Shown here one piece after another: positions 23,791 to 30,835 of a stretch of DNA of 30,835 nt. Source of the DNA: Pirellulales bacterium. Lineage in GTDB: Bacteria; Planctomycetota; Planctomycetia; Pirellulales; JAICIG01. The stretch spans positions 1 through 30,835 of the forward strand of contig JAICIG010000026.1 in NCBI GenBank assembly GCA_025924495.1, read 5' to 3'. Position 1 is the stretch's first letter, and the number at the start of each line of letters is the position of its first letter. Below the pieces are notes generated by a model. It saw only the letters and a program-made list of their open reading frames with translations. It was not told the origin of the DNA and searched no databases. The position numbers and the translations under genes are program-made.

Positions 23791-23847
23791 ACTCAATGGA
23801 TACAGGCCGAGGAGCGCCGCGGCGCCTCTCGGCCTGTAGCGTTGAGT
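23791..23847. terminator. Long imperfect hairpin between convergent genes
   Basis: The core is a 36-base near-palindrome, 23802-23837. ACAGGCCGAG pairs with CTCGGCCTGT's mirror copy (TCTCGGCCTGT side), with only a two-base mismatch before the inner GCGCCG/CGGCGC arms. An outer ACTCAA/TTGAGT pair (23791-23796 and 23842-23847) extends it. It lies 68 bases after the FmdB stop and 20 bases after the stop of the gene on the other strand. There is no strong T run on either strand, so a bidirectional terminator is inferred from position and stem. Confidence 0.6.
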
Positions 23848-23866
23848 TATCCGACCTCAGGTCGAC

Positions 23867-25096
23867 TTATGGGGCAAAGATGTACACAAAGCCCAGTGTC
23901 GCTCCGGCCTGAGCCATCACGCCGCGGAGGCTGATGGGCACAGGGCCGACCGTGTAAGGAGCACAACTGCCCGGACGGTAATAGCCGAGCGGATACACGC
24001 ATTCCCACCGCGGCTCGCCGCCCATCTTGTAAGGCAGCAAGATTACGCTGCCGAAGAAGTGGGCCCCACCGAGAACCGGCTGCAGGAACGGTCCCCAAGT
24101 GTGGCCATAGCGTTCTACGCCGACCTGCTCAAAATACAGCGGCTTGTGACAGAGCGCCGACGCTTTCCATGTGAATGTAGTTGGGGCGAAGTTCCGCGGT
24201 TGAAAGGGTTCTTCGCCTAAGGTGCATTCCTGGGGGAAAATACCCGGTTCAGCGGCAATCCGATTGGTGATTTCGCGAATCGGCTTCAGATCGCGCGGAG
24301 CGGGACACTTATCCACTTGAATGGCTGGGTTTTGTGCCAACTCTTCGTCCGAAGGCAAGTGCAATCCGCCAGGCTCGTCACTGCGGAGCTCGTCGCTCGG
24401 CATTTCTTCGGCCGGCGCCTGCTTGACTTGCATTTCTTCCAATGGCGACTCGTCCGGGACGTCAAGTTCTTGCGGCGCCGAATCCGAGGCGGCATCTTCA
24501 TCAACCGGCTGCAATTTCGCAGCGGTCGTAACCGGAAACAGCATCAACTCGGAAGCCTTGCCCGGCTTCGCTTCATTGTCGCCAAACGGATCAGCAAACG
24601 GGTCGACCAGGGGCGTTTCGCCGGTTGTCAATACAATCACCCGGCTGTTATTGTCGTTGGCAGCTTGAGGCTCGCCCCGCGATTCAGCGACTGGCCGCCC
24701 GGTCGCGGAACGCAATTCGAGTCCGCCCAAGGGCGCCGATTCGGCCGCAGCTTCAATCTTTGCAGGCTCGACGGGCGCGATGCCGGCAGCCGCCTTGCGC
24801 GGCCGCCACTTCAGGCGGTCTGAACCCGACGCCGTCGAAGCGTTGGCCACTTGATTCGGCCCTTTCTTCTTCGCCGTCGCCCACTGGACGGTCGAACGGG
24901 CCGCGTGGCCGTCGATCGCATCGGCGAGCAAGTCGCCGCCGGCTAGCATTGTGCCGATCGCAAGCGAGAGGCCGCACATTGCACAGCGCAAGCGAGGCGC
25001 TAAGACAAGCCTCGGGCCGGCGCTCGCATCAGAAAGAATCGCCGGAGCCGTGCTCCGTGCTGTAATTGGGCGCTTCCTGCGTAATGGCAATATCAT
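23867..25096 (-). CDS. Planctomycete secreted protein, unknown function; N-terminus uncertain
   Basis: Up to 409 residues. A basic start leads into a hydrophobic segment ([22 protein letters not shown]), probably a signal peptide. A low-complexity acidic middle follows (about 100-245, rich in Ala, Glu, Asp, Pro, with [10 protein letters not shown]). The last 130 residues are conserved-looking: [51 protein letters not shown] and [17 protein letters not shown] recall this aromatic C-terminal domain from many planctomycete hypothetical proteins; no function is known to me. The ATG at 25096 gives enough positive charge before the hydrophobic run but overlaps the end of guaB by 68 bases; a TTG at 24991 or the ATG at 24979 would avoid the overlap. 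It is probably translated from the guaB transcript. Confidence 0.75.
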   Translation of the reverse strand: MILPLRRKRPITARSTAPAILSDASAGPRLVLAPRLRCAMCGLSLAIGTMLAGGDLLADAIDGHAARSTVQWATAKKKGPNQVANASTASGSDRLKWRPRKAAAGIAPVEPAKIEAAAESAPLGGLELRSATGRPVAESRGEPQAANDNNSRVIVLTTGETPLVDPFADPFGDNEAKPGKASELMLFPVTTAAKLQPVDEDAASDSAPQELDVPDESPLEEMQVKQAPAEEMPSDELRSDEPGGLHLPSDEELAQNPAIQVDKCPAPRDLKPIREITNRIAAEPGIFPQECTLGEEPFQPRNFAPTTFTWKASALCHKPLYFEQVGVERYGHTWGPFLQPVLGGAHFFGSVILLPYKMGGEPRWECVYPLGYYRPGSCAPYTVGPVPISLRGVMAQAGATLGFVYIFAP

Positions 25097-26510
25097 GGGG
25101 GTGACTCTCCCGGACGCTGGCCGGTGATACCTGAATGAATTTCGCATCCTTCCGCAATTCATCGATATTGCGAGTGCCGCAATATCCCATCCCCGCTCGC
25201 AATCCACCGACGAGCTGGTAGACGTAAACGCCCAATGGCCCGCGGAACGGCACGCGTCCCTCGACCCCTTCGGGCACTAACTTGTTCGTTCCGCGTTCGC
25301 CTGCCTTTTGCCGGTAGCGTTCGCTCGACCCCTTCACCATGGCGCCCATCGAGCCCATGCCACGGTAGATTTTGTATGTTCGTCCTTGATACAAGATCTG
25401 TTCGCCGGGGCTTTCCAGCAGCCCCGCAAACAATCCGCCGATCATCACGCATGAGGCCCCGGCTGCGATCGCCTTGGTCAAATCGCCCGAGTAGCGGATG
25501 CCGCCGTCGGCGATGATCGGAGTCGCAGTGGCCTTGGCCGCTCGTGCGGCATTGTAAATTGCCGTAATCTGTGGAACGCCGACGCCTGAGATCACCCGCG
25601 TCGTACAGATGGAGCCCGGGCCAATGCCGACTTTCACGGCGTCGGCCCCGGCAGCAATCAAGTCGCGGCATCCCTCCTCGGTGGCCACATTGCCGGCCAC
25701 CACATCAATGTCAAATCGTTGCTTGATGGCTCGTACGGTCTCAATCACGTTGGCCGAATGGCCATGCGCACTGTCGACCACGAGCACATCGACGCCTTTG
25801 GCAATCAGGCTTTCGACGCGCTCATATTCTTGAACTCCGACCGCCGCTCCGACCCGCAGCCTCCCTTGCCTATCTTTACAGGCCTGGGGAAACCGCCGCA
25901 TTTTGTCAATGTCTTTGATCGTAATCAGCCCGGTCAGTTTGTTATTTTCGTCAACCAGCAAAAGTTTCTCGACCTTATTTGCCATCAAGATCTTTTCAGC
26001 TTCTTCAAGCGTTACAGTTCCCGTAGCCGTCACCAAGTGCTCGCTGGTCATCACCTCGGCGATTTTCAGGTCGCTGCGTTCGAGAAACCGCAGGTCTCGG
26101 CGGGTCAGAATCCCGGCGAGCTTCCCGCCGGGGCCGGTAATTGGGAGTCCGGAAACGTTGTGCTGGGCCATGATCTCCCGAGCGCGGCCGACGGTCGCCT
26201 CAGGCGAAAGGGTGACTGGATCGTAAATAATGCCGTTGGCGCTGCGCTTGACCTTATCGACCTCGTCGGTCTGCGCTTCAATCGACATGTTTTTATGGAT
26301 CACGCCCACGCCGCCTTCTTGGGCCAGCGCAATTGCCATCTCCGCTTCGGTAACCGTGTCCATGGGGGAGCTGAGCAGGGGAATATTCAGCCGGATGCGC
26401 TTGGTCAACTGAGTCGTTAAATCGCACTCAGCAGGCACGACTTCGCTGTAGCGGGGTTCCAGCAACACGTCATCGAAAGTAATACCGCGATAGTTCAGTT
26501 TGTCGTCCAT
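25029..26510 (-). CDS. guaB: Inosine-5'-monophosphate dehydrogenase
   Basis: Oxidises IMP to XMP with NAD+, the committed step of guanine nucleotide synthesis, in the cytoplasm as a tetramer. The 493-residue product is standard length. The TIM-barrel start is [18 protein letters not shown], and two CBS domains lie at about 93-205 (from [16 protein letters not shown] to [10 protein letters not shown]). VVDSAHGHS follows, then the catalytic loop [11 protein letters not shown] with Cys302, and the flap [16 protein letters not shown] with its Arg-Tyr pair. The frame is open to 26567, but the conserved [12 protein letters not shown] start at 26510, with AAGG just upstream, fits the family. The following secreted-protein gene may overlap its 3' end. 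Confidence 0.97.
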   Translation of the reverse strand: MDDKLNYRGITFDDVLLEPRYSEVVPAECDLTTQLTKRIRLNIPLLSSPMDTVTEAEMAIALAQEGGVGVIHKNMSIEAQTDEVDKVKRSANGIIYDPVTLSPEATVGRAREIMAQHNVSGLPITGPGGKLAGILTRRDLRFLERSDLKIAEVMTSEHLVTATGTVTLEEAEKILMANKVEKLLLVDENNKLTGLITIKDIDKMRRFPQACKDRQGRLRVGAAVGVQEYERVESLIAKGVDVLVVDSAHGHSANVIETVRAIKQRFDIDVVAGNVATEEGCRDLIAAGADAVKVGIGPGSICTTRVISGVGVPQITAIYNAARAAKATATPIIADGGIRYSGDLTKAIAAGASCVMIGGLFAGLLESPGEQILYQGRTYKIYRGMGSMGAMVKGSSERYRQKAGERGTNKLVPEGVEGRVPFRGPLGVYVYQLVGGLRAGMGYCGTRNIDELRKDAKFIQVSPASVRESHPHDIAITQEAPNYSTEHGSGDSF

Positions 26511-26666
26511 AGCCTTAGCTTCCCGAGGCTGGATATAGGGTAAACCCGTATTATGACCCTCGGCCACAGGATTGGCTAGGAGTTGCGCGCGACGGTAGTG
26601 GACCTGTCGGCGGCCGGCGCCAAGAGCAGCGGAAGGGACAAGGTGCGAAAATTGCCTTGCTGCGCG

Positions 26667-26900
26667 CTATCTCGGCAGCAAGCTCGCCGCCATCGCTGCG
26701 AGTATGGCAACCAATGCGGCCAGGGAGGCCAACGTCACAAAATCTGGCCAGAAGAAGCGGACCGAATGCCTCAGAGCGCGCACAGAAAGAACCGAGGAAG
26801 CTCTCGGCGGCATAGCGCACGAGCAGCGCGGGCATAAGCGCCTGGAATCGTGAGACCCGGCCAGCGTAATTCCGCAGCAGCGACAGATCGAAATGGCCAT
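26667..26900 (-). CDS. Small zinc-ribbon membrane protein, unknown function
   Basis: A 77-residue frame. The N-terminal half has two CxxC pairs (C6-C9 in ICRCCG and C23-C26 in LCPRCSC) with extra cysteines, a zinc-ribbon pattern. The C-terminal third is a single hydrophobic helix (FVTLASLAALVAILAAMAASLL) ending in PR. Codon use looks like the neighbouring genes. The start at 26900 is preceded by a small inverted repeat (TCGAAG-TCTAG-CTTCGA, 26904-26920) rather than a clear Shine-Dalgarno. Zinc-ribbon plus single-helix microproteins are common in bacteria but rarely characterised. It sits 156 bases upstream of guaB on the same strand. The competing frame on the plus strand (26583-26837) is Arg/Ser-rich and unconvincing. 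Confidence 0.5.
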   Translation of the reverse strand: MAISICRCCGITLAGSHDSRRLCPRCSCAMPPRASSVLSVRALRHSVRFFWPDFVTLASLAALVAILAAMAASLLPR

Positions 26901-26988
26901 GATTCGAAGTCTAGCTTCGAGCGCGGAGCCAGGCAAATCCAGCTCGCAGCCTGGCAAATGACAAGGAGTTAGCTCGGGTACGGCGAAA

Positions 26989-27519
26989 CTAGTCTTCGCT
27001 CAGCCAGTCTTCCTCCTCGGGTGAATCCTCGTCGGCCAAATCGGTTTCGGCAATGTCGTCGTCCGCGAGTTCCTCGTCGGCGTAACGAGGTTGCTCGGCA
27101 TCTACTCCTTCCATCGCACTTTCCCGCGTCGGCATACCAGGTGCGGCCGGCGCCGGCGGGGTGGGCTCCGGCATCGGGGATGTCATCGGCGGCCCTTCGG
27201 GCACGGTCCGGCGACTCGCCTTTTTCACCGGGGCCTTCGTCGCCTTCTTTGGGGGCGAGGCGGTTTGAGCTGGCCGCGAACCAGCCTTCGTCATCCGCGC
27301 TTTGTTCGGCGTTTTCTTGTTTTTGGCCGGCAGTTTTTTGGCCGCGGCTTTCTTCGCCATCGGCTTCTTCGCAGCAGTCTTTTTGACAGGGCCTTTCTTG
27401 GCGGCTGACTTCTTAGGCGCCTTTTTCGCAGGCGGCCGTTTCTTCGCGGCCTTCTTGACCGCAGCGTTTGCACCGGCCGGCTTGGCCGATTTTTTCTTGC
27501 CCGATTTTTTCTTCGCCAT
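26989..27519 (-). CDS. Histone H1-like Lys/Ala-rich protein with acidic C-terminus
   Basis: A 176-residue bipartite low-complexity protein. Residues 1-105 are Lys/Ala/Pro repeats of the KKAAKK / AKKAPKK type, as in bacterial H1-like (Hc1-type) DNA-binding proteins. Residues 110-130 are Pro/Met-rich. The last 40 residues are strongly acidic (EELADDDIAETDLADED, ending EEEDWLSED). The basic part should bind DNA without sequence preference and condense it; the acidic tail could fold back and weaken binding, as in HMG-box proteins (inference). The start is fixed by a perfect GGAGGT (27524-27529 on the minus strand), four bases before the ATG. Its function in the condensed nucleoid of planctomycetes is plausible but unproven. 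Confidence 0.85.
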   Translation of the reverse strand: MAKKKSGKKKSAKPAGANAAVKKAAKKRPPAKKAPKKSAAKKGPVKKTAAKKPMAKKAAAKKLPAKNKKTPNKARMTKAGSRPAQTASPPKKATKAPVKKASRRTVPEGPPMTSPMPEPTPPAPAAPGMPTRESAMEGVDAEQPRYADEELADDDIAETDLADEDSPEEEDWLSED

Positions 27520-27867
27520 CGTAACCTCCGATTCGTCACCCCAGAGACATCGACGCCGAAACCGAGCGGCAGTCTACCGTAGCCGCTGCGCCCAAACAAC
27601 ATTTTCCTTCCCGCGCGGCTTCCGCCGGTTGAGGACGCCTAGCTGGCGTAAGTCTCGCGCCGCTGATGCCTTGAAAAACTTGCATAAAACGACCTGCGCG
27701 GCCGCGCCGCAATCATTGATCGCCCTGGAGACGTCGGCTACAACTCACCCGCCTCGCCGTACATCTTGTTGCAAGAAACTGGCGGCGGCCAGGAAGCTGT
27801 AGGACTCCGATTGCGTTGATCCCGTGCTTCCCGAATCACCCAGCGTTTACTGATCGCAAATTCGAGC
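27520..27867. other. 348-base divergent intergenic region
   Basis: It separates the H1-like gene (-) from the antiporter gene (+). It holds a candidate minus-strand promoter (27571-27599) overlapped by an inverted repeat AGCGGC (27565-27570) / GCCGCT (27582-27587), and a TTGAAAAACTTGCATAAAAC segment near 27672 that may belong to a plus-strand promoter. No RNA gene is recognised. Confidence 0.35.
27571..27599 (-). promoter_or_regulatory. Weak promoter candidate for the H1-like gene
   Basis: On the minus strand TTGTTT (27599-27594) and TAGACT (27576-27571) are 17 bases apart, about 50 bases before the start codon. The matches to consensus are only three and four of six, so confidence is low. 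An AGCGGC/GCCGCT inverted repeat straddles the -10 and could be an operator. Confidence 0.3.
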
Positions 27868-29730
27868 ATGAAAGAACAACTGCCGCTGATCGAGCTGTCG
27901 AGCGTGGCCGTGTTGGGCATCGGCGCCCAATGGCTCGCCTGGCGACTGCGATTGCCATCGATTTTACTGCTGCTGTTGTTCGGCTTGGCCGCCGGACCAC
28001 TAGCCACGGCGCTGTTCGGACGGAGCTGGATTGATCCCGACGCCATGCTGGGCGAGTTTCTGATGCCTTTGATCAGTCTCGCCGTTTCAATCATTTTATT
28101 CGAAGGAGGTTTGAGCCTTCGCCTGCGAGATTTGCAGGAGATCGGCGGAGTCGTCCGGAATCTTGTCACGATCGGAGTTCTGGCAAGTTGGCTGCTAGCC
28201 GGCCTCGCCGCGCACTTCGTTGCCGGGCTGGGACTCCGGATCTCGTTCCTGTTGGGCGCGATTTTGGCGGTGACGGGACCGACCGTCGTTATTCCGCTCC
28301 TGCGGCACATCCGCCCGACGGCAAAACTGGAGGCCATTGCACGCTGGGAAGGAATTGCAATCGATCCGGTCGGCGCACTGCTGGCTGTGCTGGTTTTCGA
28401 AGCGTTGTTCCTGGGCGGGCCACATGCCACGTCCGCCCATATCGCGTGGCTGCTGCTCAAAGTGACGCTCGTCGGCGTGGTCGCCGGCCTGGTGGGAGCG
28501 GCCCTCACCACGTGGTTGCTCGCGCGATTCTGGATTCCTGACAACTTGCATAACCCAGTCGTGTTGATGCTGGTCATTCTGACTTTCGCCGCATCGAACC
28601 TGGTGCAGTCAGAGGCAGGTTTGTTCAGCGTGACCATCATGGGCGTCTTGATGGCCAACCAACGCATGGTCTCCGTCGCACATGTCGTCGAGTTCAAGGA
28701 AAATCTGCGCACGTTATTGCTGGCCGGGCTCTTCATCATGCTTGCGGCAAGGCTCAAAACCACTGATCTTGTTTCGATTAACTTACGAAGCCTGGCCTTT
28801 CTGGCGGTCATGATTCTGGCGGTGCGCCCCTTAGCCGTCTGGGCCAGTTGCATCGGCACGGGCCTCAATTGGCGCGAACAGCTCTTTCTTGCTTGGATGG
28901 CCCCGCGCGGCATCGTGGCGGCGTCGGTTTCCAGCGTGTTCGCATTGCGGTTGTCCCAGAGCGCCGAGCATCCGCACGCGGCGACGCTCGTGCCGCTCAC
29001 ATTCCTGGTAATCATTGGCACGGTGGCGATTTACGGTTTGACCGCCAAGGCGTTTGCGCGCCGTCTCGGCCTCACGTTACCCGATCCTCAGGGCGTGCTC
29101 TTCGCTGGCGCCCAACCTTCGGCGAGAGCGATCGCCAAAGCTCTGCAAGAAGAGGGCTTTCAGGTGCTGTTGGTCGATACTAACCGAGATCACGTGCGGG
29201 TCGCCAAACTCGAAGGATTGCCGGCCTACTACGGCAGCATCCTCTCGGAGCGCACCATTGAAGAGCTGCCGATGAGCGGCATCGGGCGACTGCTGGCCAT
29301 CACTTCGAACGATGAAGTGAATTCACTGGCCACTCGCCACTTTGCAGAGTTGCTCGGCCGGAGCGAGATTTACCAGTTGCCGCCTTCCGGCGAGATGCTC
29401 GGCGGCAAAGAGGTCGTATCTCGCCAGCTGCGCGGTCGATTGTTGTTTGCTAGTCACGCCACGTACGCGTATCTCGATGATCGCTTTGAAGCGGGCGCGG
29501 TCGTCAAACGAACGCCCCTCACCAAGGAATTCGATCTGACGAGTTATCACGACTTGTATGGCGCCGACGCGATTCCGCTGTTCCTGATCGACGAGAAACG
29601 CCAGCTACATGTGCTCGACGTGGATAATCCGGCTGAGCCCAAGACCGGCCAAGTGATCATTGGGCTCGTCGATCCGGTAACCTCGCCCACAAGCCGCCCT
29701 CAAGCTGCAGAGCTCCCTGAAGAAGGCTAA
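27868..29730 (+). CDS. CPA-type cation/proton antiporter with RCK-like C-terminal domain
   Basis: A 620-residue inner-membrane protein. Residues 1 to about 395 contain eleven to thirteen hydrophobic helices of the NhaP/CPA fold, with ILFEGGLSLRLRDL, AVTGPTVVIPLLRHI, the ion-site helix EGIAIDPVGALLAVLVFE and WMAPRGIVAASVSSVFAL. The rest is cytoplasmic: a TrkA-N/RCK-like Rossmann domain (about 405-510) with FQVLLVDTNRDHVRVAKLEG and YYGSILSERTIEELPM, then a further alpha/beta segment (about 520-610). The dinucleotide loop reads FAGAQPSARA rather than GxGxxG, so NAD(H) control may be lost or changed. It exchanges Na+ or K+ for protons; the ion is not evident. The ATG at 27868 starts at the first helix. 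It converges on the HtrA gene with five bases between stops. Confidence 0.9.
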   Translation: MKEQLPLIELSSVAVLGIGAQWLAWRLRLPSILLLLLFGLAAGPLATALFGRSWIDPDAMLGEFLMPLISLAVSIILFEGGLSLRLRDLQEIGGVVRNLVTIGVLASWLLAGLAAHFVAGLGLRISFLLGAILAVTGPTVVIPLLRHIRPTAKLEAIARWEGIAIDPVGALLAVLVFEALFLGGPHATSAHIAWLLLKVTLVGVVAGLVGAALTTWLLARFWIPDNLHNPVVLMLVILTFAASNLVQSEAGLFSVTIMGVLMANQRMVSVAHVVEFKENLRTLLLAGLFIMLAARLKTTDLVSINLRSLAFLAVMILAVRPLAVWASCIGTGLNWREQLFLAWMAPRGIVAASVSSVFALRLSQSAEHPHAATLVPLTFLVIIGTVAIYGLTAKAFARRLGLTLPDPQGVLFAGAQPSARAIAKALQEEGFQVLLVDTNRDHVRVAKLEGLPAYYGSILSERTIEELPMSGIGRLLAITSNDEVNSLATRHFAELLGRSEIYQLPPSGEMLGGKEVVSRQLRGRLLFASHATYAYLDDRFEAGAVVKRTPLTKEFDLTSYHDLYGADAIPLFLIDEKRQLHVLDVDNPAEPKTGQVIIGLVDPVTSPTSRPQAAELPEEG

Positions 29731-29735
29731 CTCCG

Positions 29736-30776
29736 CTACTCCGCCAAGCTCGGCGTCACGTCAATTTCGAGGCATAGACGACCGCGAAGAATGCGAAGCG
29801 AGATCGTTTCACCGGCCGCCACGCGCGACAGGATGCGATGCATGTCGTCGACCGCTTCGACGATTCGTTCGTTAACGGCGACAATCAAGTCGCCGGCTTC
29901 GAGACCGGCCCGATCGGCAGCGCCGCGGGGCTCGACGGAGACGATTTCAACAGCCAGGTCGTTCAGCAAGTCAAAACGGCGCGACAGTTCGCGCGGGATG
30001 GGCCGGACCGAAATGCTGATGCCGAGAGCCGGTCTGCGGACACGGCCGTAGGCCAGCAGTTCGCCGACGACCCAGACAGCCGTGCTGGAAGGCACGGCAA
30101 AACCCAGCCCTTGGGCCATGGCGATGATTGCCGTATTGATTCCAATCACGCGGCCGCGCGAGTCCAGCAGCGGACCGCCCGAATTGCCCGGATTGAGCGG
30201 CGCCGTGTGCTGCACGACGTTTTCGATCAGCCTCCCTTCGCGGCTTCGCAATGAGCGGCCGTGGGCGCTGATCACGCCAGTCGAGACCGTCGACTGAAAG
30301 CCATAGGGGTTACCCATCGCAATGACGAGTTGCCCTACGCGCGTGGCCGTGGAATCGCCCAGGTTCGCAAAAGGCAGATCTTTCGCGGCAAGCTTTAATA
30401 GCGCTAAATCGGTTGCTGGGTCGTCGCCAATCAATTCCGCGTCAAGCGAGTCGCCGTCGCACGTGGCGGCCGAGAGGCGTTTCTGGCCTCCGGCCACGTG
30501 GCTGTTTGTCAGCGCGTAGCCGCCGGGGCCCACGAGAATGCCGGACCCTGCTCCCCCCTGCCCTGCCCCGGCTCGCCGAGTCACCGCAATCACTGACGGG
30601 CCGACGGCATCGACCACGCGGATGACGGCTTGCGAATATGCATCGAGCAGTTCCCCGTCCGACAGTGCATGTTCACCAGGCTGTACCGCCGGTCGATGTT
30701 CAGGCTTTGGATCGCTGTCGCCCTGAACTTCGAGCCATTTGGGCCTATCCAAACGACCATTCGAGAATCCGCTCAT
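29736..30776 (-). CDS. HtrA/Deg-type serine protease with one PDZ domain, no visible signal peptide
   Basis: About 346 residues. The trypsin-like domain carries the full triad: His93 in LTNSHVAGG, Asp123 in DDPATDLALL and Ser199 in LNPGNSGGPLL, with GSGILVGPGGYALT before the His. One PDZ domain follows (about 240-345: GISISVRPIPREL, EIVSVEPRGAADRAGLEAGDLIVAVN). HtrA proteins are normally exported or membrane-anchored; here the N-terminal 45 residues are hydrophilic (RLDRPKWLEVQGDSDPKPEH) with no signal or membrane helix, suggesting a cytoplasmic Deg protease. Two ATGs are possible, at 30782 and 30776. The ribosome site AGGGAG (minus strand, 30785-30790) is 2 and 8 bases away respectively, so 30776 is preferred. 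Confidence 0.92.
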   Translation of the reverse strand: MSGFSNGRLDRPKWLEVQGDSDPKPEHRPAVQPGEHALSDGELLDAYSQAVIRVVDAVGPSVIAVTRRAGAGQGGAGSGILVGPGGYALTNSHVAGGQKRLSAATCDGDSLDAELIGDDPATDLALLKLAAKDLPFANLGDSTATRVGQLVIAMGNPYGFQSTVSTGVISAHGRSLRSREGRLIENVVQHTAPLNPGNSGGPLLDSRGRVIGINTAIIAMAQGLGFAVPSSTAVWVVGELLAYGRVRRPALGISISVRPIPRELSRRFDLLNDLAVEIVSVEPRGAADRAGLEAGDLIVAVNERIVEAVDDMHRILSRVAAGETISLRILRGRLCLEIDVTPSLAE

Positions 30777-30835
30777 TGCCATTACTCCCTGTTCTAATCC
30801 GCCCTGACAATCACGGTGAATTATAGGAAGTTCGG

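Noticed and set aside
27300..27510. T-rich runs after GC-rich stretches resembling terminators
   Set aside because: These are the complement of lysine codons inside the H1-like gene, not terminators.
27738..29021. 427-codon open frame on the minus strand opposite the antiporter gene
   Set aside because: It is a Ser/Arg/Thr-rich translation with no domain, fully antisense to a well-supported membrane protein. Such frames are common in GC-rich genes.

Overview
The window reads as a chromosomal stretch of a planctomycete, most likely of the Pirellulales type. This is inferred from protein content, not from an rRNA gene. The signs are a Tat-exported Gfo/Idh/MocA oxidoreductase, a DUF1570-type secreted metallopeptidase, several secreted proteins of a style typical of the phylum, a histone H1-like Lys/Ala protein, high GC, frequent GTG starts, and short mixed-strand transcription units. 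I see no tRNA, rRNA, insertion sequence, prophage or CRISPR array.

Layout. 1-5.0 kb: NAD kinase and a secreted protein (+), converging on an M19 dipeptidase and a THUMP-like SAM methyltransferase (-). 5.0-11.6 kb: two small planctomycete-type proteins (+), then a leftward group with a DacZ-like diadenylate cyclase, a secreted protein, a membrane GGDEF diguanylate cyclase and a HEAT-repeat protein. 11.8-18.4 kb: a rightward run with a helical protein, an SPFH protein fused to a YbjN/CesT-like domain, a fused double-domain ABC permease, a DUF1570 metallopeptidase and the Tat oxidoreductase, closed by a strong hairpin. 18.5-21.3 kb: DnaA and a tandem GNAT protein (-), separated by a 440-base gap. 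21.5-30.8 kb: a two-PDZ protein, NAD(P)HX epimerase, an FmdB-type zinc ribbon, a secreted planctomycete protein, IMP dehydrogenase, a small zinc-ribbon membrane protein, the H1-like protein, a CPA-type cation/proton antiporter with an RCK-like tail, and an HtrA-type protease.

Working together. Most genes are housekeeping or solitary. NAD kinase and NAD(P)HX epimerase both serve nicotinamide cofactor upkeep but lie 21 kb apart. Synthases for two cyclic dinucleotides (c-di-AMP and c-di-GMP) lie about 2.2 kb apart. Cation transport is a frequent c-di-AMP target elsewhere, but a link to the antiporter at 27.9 kb is only a hypothesis. The best candidate for an under-described system is the two-gene unit at 11784-13759: a helical partner with a strong Shine-Dalgarno, followed by a YdjI-like SPFH protein whose C-terminus is a YbjN/CesT-like fold. 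Other notable points are a terminator-like hairpin in the diadenylate cyclase leader, a DnaA with altered DNA-reading residues, and several uncharacterised inverted repeats.
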